The notes beneath the pieces are model-generated. The model was not told the DNA's origin. It did not search any database and saw nothing but the letters and a program-made list of their open reading frames with translations. Both the position numbers and the translations under genes were made by a program. A DNA stretch of 62,669 nt from JACJYC01 sp964558465 (lineage in GTDB: Bacteria; Bacteroidota; Bacteroidia; Chitinophagales; Saprospiraceae), in assembly GCA_964558465.1 (NCBI GenBank), contig CAZLEF010000040.1:1-62669 (forward strand). The letters are read 5' to 3'. This document shows positions 24,872 through 34,277 of the stretch, piece by piece. Each line of letters starts with the position of its first letter. Position 1 is the stretch's first letter.

Positions 24872-27859
24872 ATGTCAAACGAAGACAACGACCTAAATCA
24901 ATCGCCAATGACGCAACTTAAGGCCTCTCCAATAAAAGCTATTTCAGGTCTTCGCTGGGCTTGGATAGTAGTTTTTTGGAGCTGGTCGCTGGGGTTGCAA
25001 GCCCAGGGTTGGGAAATTTCCTTCGGAGGAAACAAAGAAGACTTCGGGCAAAAAGTGATCCAGACGATTGATGAAGGTTACGCGATTCTGGCAGTTGCAG
25101 AATCTTATTCCGATGATAATGATCCCGATATTTATGTCATCCGTACCGACGTCGATGGCAAACTCATCTGGGCAAACGTGTTCGATGAGGGTATTCGGGA
25201 GTTAGGTTTTGACTTATTGGAAATGCCCGACGGCGACCTGGTCATCGTGGGCTATATCGAACCGGATCTTTTCCAGCCTGAGCATGTTTACCTGCTGAGA
25301 ATCGACAAACGGGGCCGCAAAAAGTGGAGCCGGACGTACGAAGCGGTAACCAATGAAAGAGGAATAGCGCTGACCGCTACAAGCGACGGCGGTTTCCTGA
25401 TCATTGGGCAAACACTCAACCCGCTCAACGGAAAAGACGATATCCTGGCCTTGAAAGTTGACGCTGACGGCCTGGAAGAGTGGCGGGAAATTTACGGCAC
25501 CACCAAAGAAGATAAAGCGGTCGGTGTAATCCCGACTCCCGATGGTTATATCTTCGCCGCCAATGTTAAAGGGAATGAAGGTCCGCAAAACGATATAGCA
25601 ATTTACAAGATTACCAAACAAGGCAATCTTTCCTGGACCAAGGTTTATGACTCCGGTGTGGATGAGCAGGCAACCTCAGTGATCGCTACCCGCGATGGAA
25701 ATCTGGTACTTGCCGGCTACTTCGACAACTTCCGGGAAGGTTTGGTTGTAAAAGCCAATATGCAGGGTGATACACTCTGGTGGAGAACTTTCAACCCTAC
25801 TCCGGAAGATGATTACTTCGAAGGCATCCTCGAACTGGAAAACGGCAATCTGGTTGCGGTCGGTTTAACATTGCCTACAGCCGGAAATGTTAACATCCTT
25901 CTGGTTAAATTGGATTCCAAAGGGAATCCGCTCTGGTCGAGAAGCCTCGGCGCCAACGACAAAAACGATATCGGATATGATGTGGCGCCCACAGTTGACG
26001 GGGGGTTTGTGATAACAGGAAACAATGCAAAAAGCGACCTTCTTTTTATCACGGATATTACCCTGTTAAAAGTCGACGGCGAAGGCAACTACGAATCCAA
26101 CCGGATTTCCGGTAAGGTTTACCGGTCCGACGACGGATGCAACCCGTATAACCCTGAAACCGACAAACTGCTGCCCCGCTGGGTCGTAAAGGCGCAAAGC
26201 GCCGACCGCACGTATTACAGTGTGACCAATGAGGCCGGCGAATACGACATGACTGTGGATACCGGCATTTACACGGTAACCCTTTTGAAAGAGATAAATC
26301 CAAACTGGGACATTTGCAATCCCATTGCGATAACAGTTGATTTTAACGAGTTCTATGACACGACGGTTTATGATTTTCCGGTAGAAGCAGCTTATGACTG
26401 CCCGCTTTTAAACGTGAAAGTCTCCTCCTCCGGCCTGACTTATTGCAATAACGCCACCTACTCGGTGAATTACTGCAACGACGGTCCGGCAACGGCGGCC
26501 AACTCGAAAGTCGTATTGAAACTGGATCAGGAATTAACCTTCCTCAGCGCCAGCCTTCCATACGAAATCGAAGGAGACTCGATCATTGTGGCGACAGGCG
26601 ATATCGGCTCTACGGATTGCGGACAATTTACTTTTGATGTGGCGGTTGCCTGCGATGGTATCATCGAAGCACAAGCTGCCTGGGTTAACGCAACTATTTA
26701 CCCCAACGCTTCTTGTATCCCCACAGACCCAAATTGGGACATGTCCAGCATCCAGGTGAGCGGTGTGTGCGAAAACGATTCTTTGAAGTTTCGCATCAAA
26801 AATATCGGGACCAACCCGACCTCACAACCGCTCAATTATGTAGTGGTGGAAGACGTCATCGTCTTCAAGGAAGGGATCATCGATACCGAACTTCAGCCAC
26901 AGGAAACCATAGAAGTGGCGGCGTTTGAAGCCAATGAGGAAGGCGCAACTTACCGCCTCATTGCGGAACAGACACCCGGGCACCCCGGGCAAAGTCTTCC
27001 GACAGTGGCTGTCGAAGGATGCCCCCAGGCAGGATTGAGCAGCTATACAACCGGATTAGTCACGCAGTTTCCTGAAAACGACTCAGACCCCTACGTTGCA
27101 ATCAACGTACAAGAAGTAAAAACACAGGACGATGGAGCAACCTTTATGAGAGGTCATCCCAAAGGCTACAACGATAGAATTATCGTTCCGAACACTGAAA
27201 TTGAATACACCATCGTCTTTGCAAATACTGTAGAAAACGACACCATTGACAGAGTAGTGATCAGGGACACCTTACCACTTTATCTTGACCCGGCGAGTGT
27301 CATTCTTGGCGCCGCCAGTCATCCCTATGATTTTGAAATTAACAGAAACGGTGTCCTGAAGATCACGTTTGATCAAATCCAACTTCAAGCAGGCGGCAGC
27401 GCAGAGGAGGCTTCGTCCCGGGGGTTCGTGCAATTCAGAATTTCCCAAAAACCGAACAACCCCGTCGGGACGGTTATTGAAAACAGCGCTGCCGTCTATT
27501 TTGACTATCAAGCTCCGGTCAAAACCAATACCATCAGCCATGAAGTTGGCTGCGAAGATTTCTTCGAAGGTTGTATCCTTTTGGTAGGCATTGACGGAGG
27601 TCCAAATATCCCTCAGGGGGTTAAAATAAAAGTGGCGCCTAATCCGTTTTTTGAATCGGCAACCGTTGAAATCGAAGGGATTATGCTAAACGAGATTGAT
27701 TGGCTCGTTTATGACAGCATGGGCCGCCTCGTACGGTCCGAGCGCCACAAGGGAAACAGGTTTGAATTTTATCGGCAAAACTTGCCGGCTGGTTTTTACA
27801 CTTTTCAGGCTGCATCCAATGGTCAGCTTGTCGCCGCCGGAAAAATGATTGTCCGATAA
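24872..27859 (+). CDS. T9SS type A secreted protein with propeller-like repeats and DUF7619 domain
   Basis: The frame opens at a TTG (24833); the ATG at 24872 is preferred (995 aa) and another at 24908 sits closer to the hydrophobic signal (WIVVFWSWSLGLQAQ). Residues about 50-410 contain repeats with GGFLIIGQT, GNLVLAGYF, GGFVITGNN and WSRSLGANDKND, typical of delta-60/kelch-like propellers. A carboxypeptidase-regulatory-like fold and DUF11-like modules follow. A DUF7619 domain is at about 750-900 (IVPNTEIEYTIVFANT, later PVGTVIENSAAVYFDY). The end is a type A sorting domain (VKIKVAPNPFFESATVEIEG..., LPAGFYTFQA). It is probably a surface or released protein. Confidence 0.87.
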   Translation: MSNEDNDLNQSPMTQLKASPIKAISGLRWAWIVVFWSWSLGLQAQGWEISFGGNKEDFGQKVIQTIDEGYAILAVAESYSDDNDPDIYVIRTDVDGKLIWANVFDEGIRELGFDLLEMPDGDLVIVGYIEPDLFQPEHVYLLRIDKRGRKKWSRTYEAVTNERGIALTATSDGGFLIIGQTLNPLNGKDDILALKVDADGLEEWREIYGTTKEDKAVGVIPTPDGYIFAANVKGNEGPQNDIAIYKITKQGNLSWTKVYDSGVDEQATSVIATRDGNLVLAGYFDNFREGLVVKANMQGDTLWWRTFNPTPEDDYFEGILELENGNLVAVGLTLPTAGNVNILLVKLDSKGNPLWSRSLGANDKNDIGYDVAPTVDGGFVITGNNAKSDLLFITDITLLKVDGEGNYESNRISGKVYRSDDGCNPYNPETDKLLPRWVVKAQSADRTYYSVTNEAGEYDMTVDTGIYTVTLLKEINPNWDICNPIAITVDFNEFYDTTVYDFPVEAAYDCPLLNVKVSSSGLTYCNNATYSVNYCNDGPATAANSKVVLKLDQELTFLSASLPYEIEGDSIIVATGDIGSTDCGQFTFDVAVACDGIIEAQAAWVNATIYPNASCIPTDPNWDMSSIQVSGVCENDSLKFRIKNIGTNPTSQPLNYVVVEDVIVFKEGIIDTELQPQETIEVAAFEANEEGATYRLIAEQTPGHPGQSLPTVAVEGCPQAGLSSYTTGLVTQFPENDSDPYVAINVQEVKTQDDGATFMRGHPKGYNDRIIVPNTEIEYTIVFANTVENDTIDRVVIRDTLPLYLDPASVILGAASHPYDFEINRNGVLKITFDQIQLQAGGSAEEASSRGFVQFRISQKPNNPVGTVIENSAAVYFDYQAPVKTNTISHEVGCEDFFEGCILLVGIDGGPNIPQGVKIKVAPNPFFESATVEIEGIMLNEIDWLVYDSMGRLVRSERHKGNRFEFYRQNLPAGFYTFQAASNGQLVAAGKMIVR

Positions 27860-27994
27860 TCATAATCCCATAAACAATCGGTTCCTTGCCCCTTGGGGCA
27901 GGGAACCCACAAAGTGAAGGTTTTGTTCTCTATATAAACCAAAGAATTAGGTCGTCTTATTTTTTTCATGAGATTATGATTTGTTATTAGCAAG

Positions 27995-28024
27995 GCCGCG
28001 TCCACCAGACGCGGCTTTTTTTTT
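27995..28024 (+). terminator. Rho-independent terminator
   Basis: Perfect 8-bp stem GCCGCGTC / GACGCGGC with a 5-nt loop and nine T residues, 135 bp after the T9SS gene, just before the convergent gene at 28039. Confidence 0.88.
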
Positions 28025-28038
28025 GCTCTTTTTTTTTA

Positions 28039-29136
28039 TCATTTGATATCTATCTCCCTCTCATAAAATGGCAATGAATGCTCCTGTTTTTCTGAAGGCG
28101 GGGCATCAAAAACCCGGTCGAGGTTGTTCCCGGCGAGATCTTCCAGGTCACAGCTGAACCGAAGGGTATATTTTCCGGGGTTCCAGGGTTTTTCCGGGGT
28201 AAACTGCCATTCTTTTTCCTCCGGCCCGATTTCAACACGACCCTCCGGCTGCATTCCGCCAGGGGCCGTCAGGACAATCCCGTCCAGCAACAGGGCATAA
28301 TCCATAGAATAGCCGAAATCCACCCGGATCGGTTCGTTTGTTCCTGCCGCGGGTATTTTAACCACCCATTCTTCGGGCTTGGGTTTCAGAGTATCTCTGG
28401 GCGCAGAAATCAGCCCCTTGACGACATCCTGCCCGAGGGTAATCCCATTGGCCGCCATCCAGTCTTTGCCGATAATGAGCCGGTAGGTTCGGCCCGGCGC
28501 CAGCGGCGGTCCTTTCTCCAGGTTGGGTATGAGCAGGCTTTTGATCCGGCCGGGGTCGAACCAGACGGTCAGCCGGCGCCGGCCCGGATCCCAGAGTTCC
28601 TGCCCCATATCCAGAAAAGGGGCTTCGACGGTATTCCCGTCTTCGTATTCAAGGCGGATATGCTCCATTGCCTGGCCGTAACGCATAGGTTGGCTGAAAA
28701 CCACATAAAACTTGAGTTGGTTGGCCGGCCATTCCGCCGCAGAAGGATAAATTGTTTCCACCTGCGGCGTCTCGGCTTTATTCCTGACCGGAACGGATAC
28801 GGCCAAGGTCAGGGCGGGAAGTGGTGGGCTCAGGGTTATGGTATAGGTATGCCCCTGAACAAAGGGGAACCTTGGGGTAAAAAATACCGCCTCCTGATCA
28901 GCAGTATAAATGCCGAGCATGGAAGGAAGCCTCTCTTCGCCTTGCGGAGCCTTGTAGTCAACGCGAAAAACCTTGCTCCATTCGGTCACCCCCTTTATCA
29001 CCTCCTTGTCCAGACCGGAAAGTTGAAGCGACCCGAAACGGGGGTGGTTTTCTTCTTCCACCAGCCGCACGGATTGACTGTTCAGGGCAGAAAATGCCAA
29101 AAGAAAGACTAAAACCGGAAAGGCGGGTATTTTCAT
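28039..29136 (-). CDS. Secreted protein with Ig-like (Big_5/SbsA-type) modules
   Basis: 365 aa; signal peptide MKIPAFPVLVFLLAFSALNSQS. Three regions read like Big_5-type sandwich modules: FTPRFPFVQGHTYTITLSPP, the central VVFSQPMRYGQAMEHIRLEY with PGRTYRLIIGKDWMAANG, and FTPEKPWNPGKYTLRFSCDLEDLAGNNL split across strands. The repeating theme 'FxPxxPxxPGxxYxL' is characteristic. No enzyme motif is seen and there is no sorting domain, so it is probably periplasmic or outer-membrane associated. A 9-nt word array lies just upstream. Confidence 0.75.
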   Translation of the reverse strand: MKIPAFPVLVFLLAFSALNSQSVRLVEEENHPRFGSLQLSGLDKEVIKGVTEWSKVFRVDYKAPQGEERLPSMLGIYTADQEAVFFTPRFPFVQGHTYTITLSPPLPALTLAVSVPVRNKAETPQVETIYPSAAEWPANQLKFYVVFSQPMRYGQAMEHIRLEYEDGNTVEAPFLDMGQELWDPGRRRLTVWFDPGRIKSLLIPNLEKGPPLAPGRTYRLIIGKDWMAANGITLGQDVVKGLISAPRDTLKPKPEEWVVKIPAAGTNEPIRVDFGYSMDYALLLDGIVLTAPGGMQPEGRVEIGPEEKEWQFTPEKPWNPGKYTLRFSCDLEDLAGNNLDRVFDAPPSEKQEHSLPFYEREIDIK

Positions 29137-29151
29137 TTGAAAGACGGTCTG

Positions 29152-29236
29152 CCACTAAGGACACTAAGGCGGATTCATTTTTTTTCCCGGCGTCTTAGTG
29201 TCCTCAGTGTTCTCAGTGACCTTAGTGTCTTTAGCG
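29152..29236. repeat. Inverted word array, 9-nt period (CTTAGTGTC)
   Basis: The left arm CCACTAAGG-ACACTAAGG faces a right arm of CTTAGTGTC, CTCAGTGTT, CTCAGTGAC, CTTAGTGTC, TTTAGCG, the complementary word. It fills most of the gap between two minus-strand genes and abuts the stop codon of the upstream one. The word CACTAAGGA recurs at 62532. Confidence 0.8.
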
Positions 29237-29237
29237 T

Positions 29238-30404
29238 TTAAAACCGGAGGCCCCTGGTCGGATACGACCTCAGCCCCAGGCTGCCGTTGGGCATGCGCAT
29301 GAGCAGCAGAACATTTTTTTCGTTCAGGTTGTCGATCTGGGTGACGCTGACCAGGGATAGGACATCGTGGTGGAGTCCGACTGCGTATTCATTATCCTTC
29401 AGCGGTTCGGTGAGGCCTGTTTCCTGTTTCGGTATATCTTCCGGTTTGATACGGATGACCGCCTTGGAAGTGTTGGACATCAGGAATCCGTCCTTGCCGT
29501 CTTCTGTCCGGTACTGAATGATGTCGATGGGCATATTTCCCCATCCGAACTCGCCCAGGGTTTTGCTTTTTACGTGTTGCCCGTTTTTCAGGTCATCCAC
29601 GGGGATGCTCACAAAAGGCGTGCAGGTATAAGCTGCAAGGATGAACTTTTTGCCGTTGATCTCATAGGGGAACAAGGTGCGGATGGGGGCTTCCGTTTCC
29701 GATTTGCCGTGGGCTACGTGCCATACTTCGATGGTGGAATAGGTGTTTTTCCCGCTGAAGGGGAAATCGAGCACCCGCAGGACGGATGCAAATTCCTCGT
29801 TGGAAAGGCCGGCGACGTAAAGTTTGCCGTCGTCGTAGGCGATGTCGGTGATGGCTTCGGTGCGGTTGTCGCTGTCCCGCCAGTTTTTCGTGCCTTCGTC
29901 CACTACCTTGGGGATGTCGGTGACCGAATGTTTGATGCTGCCGAGGTCCACTTCCACGATCTCTCCTGCCGGATTAATGCGCAGGAGCAGCGTGGCGTCG
30001 GCAAGGTCGTTGGGCAGTTTCCAAAAGCCCTGCGCGTTGGCGTCGGCCCTGGAAACAGCCAGGTAGATATTTTGCGAAATGGGGTTGACAGCCATGTCGT
30101 GTATAAGCACGCCTTTAGGATCGGCGCCCAGCAAGGCGGCCAGTTTACCCTCCAGGTCGTCGAGGTTGAACGCTTCCTTCGAATCGTTATTGATGCGGTC
30201 GCCCATGTCAAGGGCATAGAGTTTGCCGGCTTTGGAATCACCCAGGAACAGGATGCCTTCCGGGCCGAACGACATAACTGTGATAGATTGCACGCCGGCT
30301 TTGCCGTAGACAAAGTCCCTGGTCAAAACCTCATAAGTACTTGCGAATGTGGTGGATAATACGGCCAGCAGGCCCAAAGTCAGGGTGATTTTTTTGAATG
30401 GCAT
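29238..30404 (-). CDS. Secreted beta-propeller-like protein of unknown function
   Basis: I start at the ATG 30402-30404 (MPFKKITLTLGLLAVLSTTFAS, signal peptide; 388 aa). The chain shows propeller-like blades: VMSFGPEGILFLGDSKAGKL, HDMAVNPISQNIYLAVSR, AITDIAYDDGKLYVAGLSN and YEINGKKFILAAYTCTPFVS. No heme, quinone or metal motif is evident. The last codons (RGLRF) run into the word array downstream. It would act in the periplasm or outside; function is unknown. Confidence 0.75.
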   Translation of the reverse strand: MPFKKITLTLGLLAVLSTTFASTYEVLTRDFVYGKAGVQSITVMSFGPEGILFLGDSKAGKLYALDMGDRINNDSKEAFNLDDLEGKLAALLGADPKGVLIHDMAVNPISQNIYLAVSRADANAQGFWKLPNDLADATLLLRINPAGEIVEVDLGSIKHSVTDIPKVVDEGTKNWRDSDNRTEAITDIAYDDGKLYVAGLSNEEFASVLRVLDFPFSGKNTYSTIEVWHVAHGKSETEAPIRTLFPYEINGKKFILAAYTCTPFVSIPVDDLKNGQHVKSKTLGEFGWGNMPIDIIQYRTEDGKDGFLMSNTSKAVIRIKPEDIPKQETGLTEPLKDNEYAVGLHHDVLSLVSVTQIDNLNEKNVLLLMRMPNGSLGLRSYPTRGLRF

Positions 30405-30492
30405 GATTTGAAATTTTGGATCCATAAAATTAAAACAAATACGGATGGGATGCAAACCGGTTGGTCACTTATTGGAGCGGTTGGTCACAAAA

Positions 30493-30560
30493 TTGAGGAA
30501 TTGACGCGAGTGCGTGCCGCGCAGAAGGCGCGGAGGAATTGAGGAATTGACGCGAGGGCA
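30493..30560. repeat. Word array (TTGAGGAA, 8-nt) split by a palindrome between 18-bp direct repeats
   Basis: TTGAGGAATTGACGCGAG occurs at 30495-30512 and again at 30541-30558. Between the copies lies TGCGTGCCGCGCAGAAGGCG followed by CGGAGGAA, a palindrome of CCGCGC/GCGCGG type related to the one at 12822. The two loci share the order word, GTGCGTGCC, GGCG-GG, AGGAA-word. Confidence 0.85.
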
Positions 30561-30600
30561 GCCGTTTCAAATTAACCCCGCCGTTAGGGTAGCGCGCGTA

Positions 30601-31272
30601 TCAACCCATCAATAAACCTCCCTTTCCGTATACCGCCAAATACCGCCCAATGTACTTCCCGATGATATCGAACTCCAGGTTTACTTCATCGCCGGCTTTC
30701 AGGTTGTGAAAGGTGGTGTGCTCATAGGTGTAGGGGATGATCGCGACGGAGAATTGTTCCTTCAATCGTACCTCTGACCTCTGTTTGGAGGCAGAACCTT
30801 TGTTTTCCCACCGGACCGGGGCCGGCGCTGCAATCACCGTCAAACTCACGCCGTTCACGCAGATCGAACCTTTGTCCACCAGCAGGTGTTCGGGGGTGGG
30901 GTCGTAGCTGAAGTGGAAATACCAACTGCCGTCGCGCGGTTCTACAGCCAGGCAGCGGCCTTTGCCGTCGACATGCCCCTGTACGAGGTGGCCGTCGAGG
31001 CGGGCGCCGGCGAGCATGGCCCTTTCAAGATTGACGAGGTCGCCCACCTTCAGCGTACCGAGGTTGGAGCGGATCAGGGTCTCTTCCACCGCGGTGACGG
31101 TATGGGTCCCCGGGCCAATGGCGACTACCGTGAGGCAGACCCCATTGTGGGAAAGGCTTTGGTCGACCTTCAACTCATGGGAAATGGAGGAAGCGACCGT
31201 AAAATGTTTGTTGGTCCCTTCTTCGCGGATGGATTGGACGCCGCCGAGGGATTCTATGATGCCGGTGAACAT
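30601..31272 (-). CDS. ribE: Riboflavin synthase, alpha chain
   Basis: 223 aa. It joins two 6,7-dimethyl-8-ribityllumazine molecules to form riboflavin, in the cytosol. The tandem-barrel signatures are present: MFTGIIE start, SHNGVCLTV in the first barrel, LDGHLVQGHVDGKG, and ICVNGVSLTV then IPYTYEHTTF in the second. A segment of about 20 residues (APAPVRWENKGSASKQRSEV and beyond) is inserted in the second barrel between SLTVI and FSVAIIPYT, where most homologues have a short turn; its DNA contains a small AGAGGTC-AGAGGTA word. No other riboflavin gene is adjacent. Confidence 0.95.
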   Translation of the reverse strand: MFTGIIESLGGVQSIREEGTNKHFTVASSISHELKVDQSLSHNGVCLTVVAIGPGTHTVTAVEETLIRSNLGTLKVGDLVNLERAMLAGARLDGHLVQGHVDGKGRCLAVEPRDGSWYFHFSYDPTPEHLLVDKGSICVNGVSLTVIAAPAPVRWENKGSASKQRSEVRLKEQFSVAIIPYTYEHTTFHNLKAGDEVNLEFDIIGKYIGRYLAVYGKGGLLMG

Positions 31273-31344
31273 GTGCGCTTTATTTTAAATGGCCGTGGCG
31301 TGGCCAAACAGCTTTAGCGTCCAAACCACCCAAGTCACAAGCCC

Positions 31345-34125
31345 TTACCTCCCCCGAATCAACTCAATATACCCGCTCAGTTTCACCGGCGAGAGGAAGG
31401 TGCCGCCCACCCTTTGCTCGTAAACCTGACAGGTGTAGTAATATGTACCCTCAGCGAGGTCCTCGCCTTTCAGGTTGGTCCCGTTCCAGTTGAGGTTGGG
31501 GTCTTCGGTTTTGAAGACGACCTGCCCCCAGCGGTTGAATACCTGGAAATCGACGCGTTCGATGAAACAGAAGGGATAAGGTATAAACAATTCGTTGGCG
31601 CCGTCTCCGTTCGGCGTGAAGGCGTTGGGCAGTTGGTAGATCGGGCAGTTGTCTACGCAGATCTCGTTACTGAACGGGCTTTCGTTAAAGAAGGTATCGA
31701 TGGCCGTAACGGCGTAACATCCGGCAATACCCCGTTCGGGTTTATGTTCGTAGGTGACCTGGCCGGACAGGTCGATATCCGCGATTTTCACCAGTTGGTC
31801 GCCTTCCGTTGCGGCATAATAGATTCGGTAACCCGTCACGTCGTCGGTTTCCGGGCAAAGGTCCATCGGGTTGATCCATTTCAGGGTATTGATCAGCGCG
31901 TTCGGGTCGGAGCAATCCACGGGTTTGCCGCAGATGTTTTCCACGGTAAGTTCGGGCGGGCATGGCGCTACATTGTCCACAGGAATCTGGCAGGCTTCCT
32001 GACTGTCGTTGATCAGGGGGGCGGCAATGCCTTCAACCCCGTAAGAGCCGAGTGCACGCACAAAATAACAGTACTCCTTGCCGTTGAGCAAGCCTGTGTC
32101 CTTGTATTGGGGAACAGCGGTGCGGCCGATCAGGTCGAATTCGCCTTGTTCGTTTTGCCGGAAGACTTCGTACTGGTAATTTTCCCAGGGTACAAGGGCC
32201 GTCCAGGTGAGGACGTTGGCGTTGTCGGTGGGGGCTATGGATAAAAAGACGGTGGATGCGGCGTTGGTCGGCCCAAGCAGCCTGTCGTTTTCGACATAGA
32301 AGTTGATGATGTAGGAATAAGGTTGCGACTTGGTCGACAGGCCCGTATCCGTAAAACAGGTATCGTTGGCGTTGGCAAAATCCGGGCTGGAGAACGACAC
32401 CCCGATCTTGGAGAATGCGCCCGGTTGTCCGGTCTGGTTATCTGCCCGCAGCACTTCGTACACATAAGGGCCGGGATTAAGGATGGTATCCAGGTCGGCT
32501 ACCTTGGGTTTCGACCAGCATACCCGCACTTCCCCGTTGCCGACGTCCGTAGTTTCCACGTCGGCATGGGTAATGAGCGGCAAGTCGCGGTTCAACTGCA
32601 CACAAACCTCGTCGGAGGGCAGGCTGCTCACCAGGTTGTAGATGTACAGGCCGCCAGGGGTCGTCCTGGCGAATTCGGCCAGGATGCGGTAACAATAGGT
32701 CCGGCCACGCTCCACATCCGCATCCAGGAAGTGGTAGCGACCGTTTTTGATATCCTTGATGGGCAGGTCGTTCAGACGGGAATATCCCTTGCCCTCCAGG
32801 CCCGGCGTACAGGTATCGACCGGGAATGGGTTGGCGCCGTCCTTCCGCCAGACGGTGAAGCCGCGGAAATAGTTATCCAGGGCCTGATCACAGGAATAAG
32901 GCAATTGCCAGAAGAGTTCCACTTCACCCGAGCCGGAGGTGGCCCGCACATCCTCAGGAGGCGGGCCGACCACTTTGATGCGCACCGTTTTGAGGGTGGC
33001 CAGGCCGAAGGTATCTGCAAAAAAGTTATCGATCGCTTTGAAGATGACCGTGTAATACTGGTTGGAAATATGTTCGCAGGCCGTTTGCCAGCGGAAAACC
33101 TTATTGACGGGGTCATCCACAAAATCGTTGTTGTCCGGCTCAAAAACGGCCGGGCTAACGTCGACCACAAAAGGCCCGCCCGAAGCGGATAAACGGACCC
33201 GCTGGTTGACCTCAAATTCGGGCGCTCCGGCAGAAACGTCGATTTCCACGAGTTCGCCGGCAACCACGCATATTTCTTCAATGGAGGCCGTCAGGGTCGG
33301 AGGTTCGTTGCTGCAATTTTCGATCAGGATCTGCATGTCCCGGATCATGGTATCCAGAGCAATGCCGTTGCGGTATTCCACAATAATAATGGCCAGGTTG
33401 TACTCACCGGCGCGCTGGGGGGCGTTCCAGGTGATGTCGCCGGTTTTTTCATTGATGGTCAGTTGGTTATTCATGCCCGGATTGATCTGGTCCGGGAAAA
33501 GGTAATTCGGCACCTGTACATCGCGGTCTTGCAAGGGGATCGTAAAATGGTAGGACAAGCTGTCCCCCTCCTCGTCAAAGGCCCCCGGATTGTAGGTAAA
33601 AACCTGGCCGATGCACCCCACGTAGATGGGGGGTTCCAGCAATATCGGAGTATTGTTGCAACCCTGAAACTGCGGGTTTGGGAAGGTGTAAACGGTCTCG
33701 ATATGGAACCGGACCTGTTCGGAATTGGGATAATTGACGTTGAGAATGCCGCCGTTCCGGTTGGGATCATTCATCGAGATCCGGTATTGTCCCCTGGCGG
33801 TATAGGTATGAACAGCTTTGTAGTAATTGACTTTGGTATCGTTTTCCAGCAATTCTCCTTTGGGTGGTATCCCGGGCCCGTTGATTCGGACGACCTTGTC
33901 GCAGGTGCCGTCGCCCCAGCAAATGTCCAGGGAGTCGCGGTCGGCGCGGAAGGAACTGGCCTTGGTGTAGGTAACAATGGTGGCCTCCACGGTAAGGCTG
34001 GAGTTGCAGTCGCCAACCTGCCTTACCCATATTTCACCCGCCCGGTTATGGGTTGCGGAGAGCCGGCCTGCCAACAGCATCAAGCCGGTGAGCACAAATA
34101 AGATCAGGGTATATTTTTTCATCAT
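31345..34125 (-). CDS. Large secreted protein with T9SS type B (gliding-motility-associated, CHU_C) sorting domain
   Basis: 926 aa; signal near residues 3-25 (KKYTLILFVLTGLMLLAGRLSA). The first 300 residues carry PKD-like folds (HNRAGEIWVRQVGDC, later AFDEEGDSLSYHFTIPLQDR, ITWNAPQRAGEYNLAI). The middle has fibronectin-III-like modules (VRATSGSGEVELFWQLPYSC, VETTDVGNGEVRVCWSKPKV, NVLTWTALVPWENYQYEVFR). The last 90 residues are a type B domain: LPNAFTPNGDGANELF, FQVFNRWGQVVFKTED, WNGTNLKGEDLAEGTYYY. Such proteins are exported by the type IX system and often act as adhesins. Confidence 0.92.
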   Translation of the reverse strand: MMKKYTLILFVLTGLMLLAGRLSATHNRAGEIWVRQVGDCNSSLTVEATIVTYTKASSFRADRDSLDICWGDGTCDKVVRINGPGIPPKGELLENDTKVNYYKAVHTYTARGQYRISMNDPNRNGGILNVNYPNSEQVRFHIETVYTFPNPQFQGCNNTPILLEPPIYVGCIGQVFTYNPGAFDEEGDSLSYHFTIPLQDRDVQVPNYLFPDQINPGMNNQLTINEKTGDITWNAPQRAGEYNLAIIIVEYRNGIALDTMIRDMQILIENCSNEPPTLTASIEEICVVAGELVEIDVSAGAPEFEVNQRVRLSASGGPFVVDVSPAVFEPDNNDFVDDPVNKVFRWQTACEHISNQYYTVIFKAIDNFFADTFGLATLKTVRIKVVGPPPEDVRATSGSGEVELFWQLPYSCDQALDNYFRGFTVWRKDGANPFPVDTCTPGLEGKGYSRLNDLPIKDIKNGRYHFLDADVERGRTYCYRILAEFARTTPGGLYIYNLVSSLPSDEVCVQLNRDLPLITHADVETTDVGNGEVRVCWSKPKVADLDTILNPGPYVYEVLRADNQTGQPGAFSKIGVSFSSPDFANANDTCFTDTGLSTKSQPYSYIINFYVENDRLLGPTNAASTVFLSIAPTDNANVLTWTALVPWENYQYEVFRQNEQGEFDLIGRTAVPQYKDTGLLNGKEYCYFVRALGSYGVEGIAAPLINDSQEACQIPVDNVAPCPPELTVENICGKPVDCSDPNALINTLKWINPMDLCPETDDVTGYRIYYAATEGDQLVKIADIDLSGQVTYEHKPERGIAGCYAVTAIDTFFNESPFSNEICVDNCPIYQLPNAFTPNGDGANELFIPYPFCFIERVDFQVFNRWGQVVFKTEDPNLNWNGTNLKGEDLAEGTYYYTCQVYEQRVGGTFLSPVKLSGYIELIRGR

Positions 34126-34277
34126 TGGAGGGCTTGTTGATTAAAAAATGCCACTCAAAAGCCTTGGTAAACACAATATATAACCTTTTTGGCGGACCTG
34201 CCGCAGTCTCGGGTGAAAAAGATGATTTGGTCAGGTAACTGGCTTTTTGATTTAACGTGCGGATGGGGGACAATGTT

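Noticed and set aside
31285..31310. Another CACGCC-family palindrome (GGCCGTGGCGTGGCC)
   Set aside because: Its arms do not match the family consensus and no flanking direct repeats are seen.
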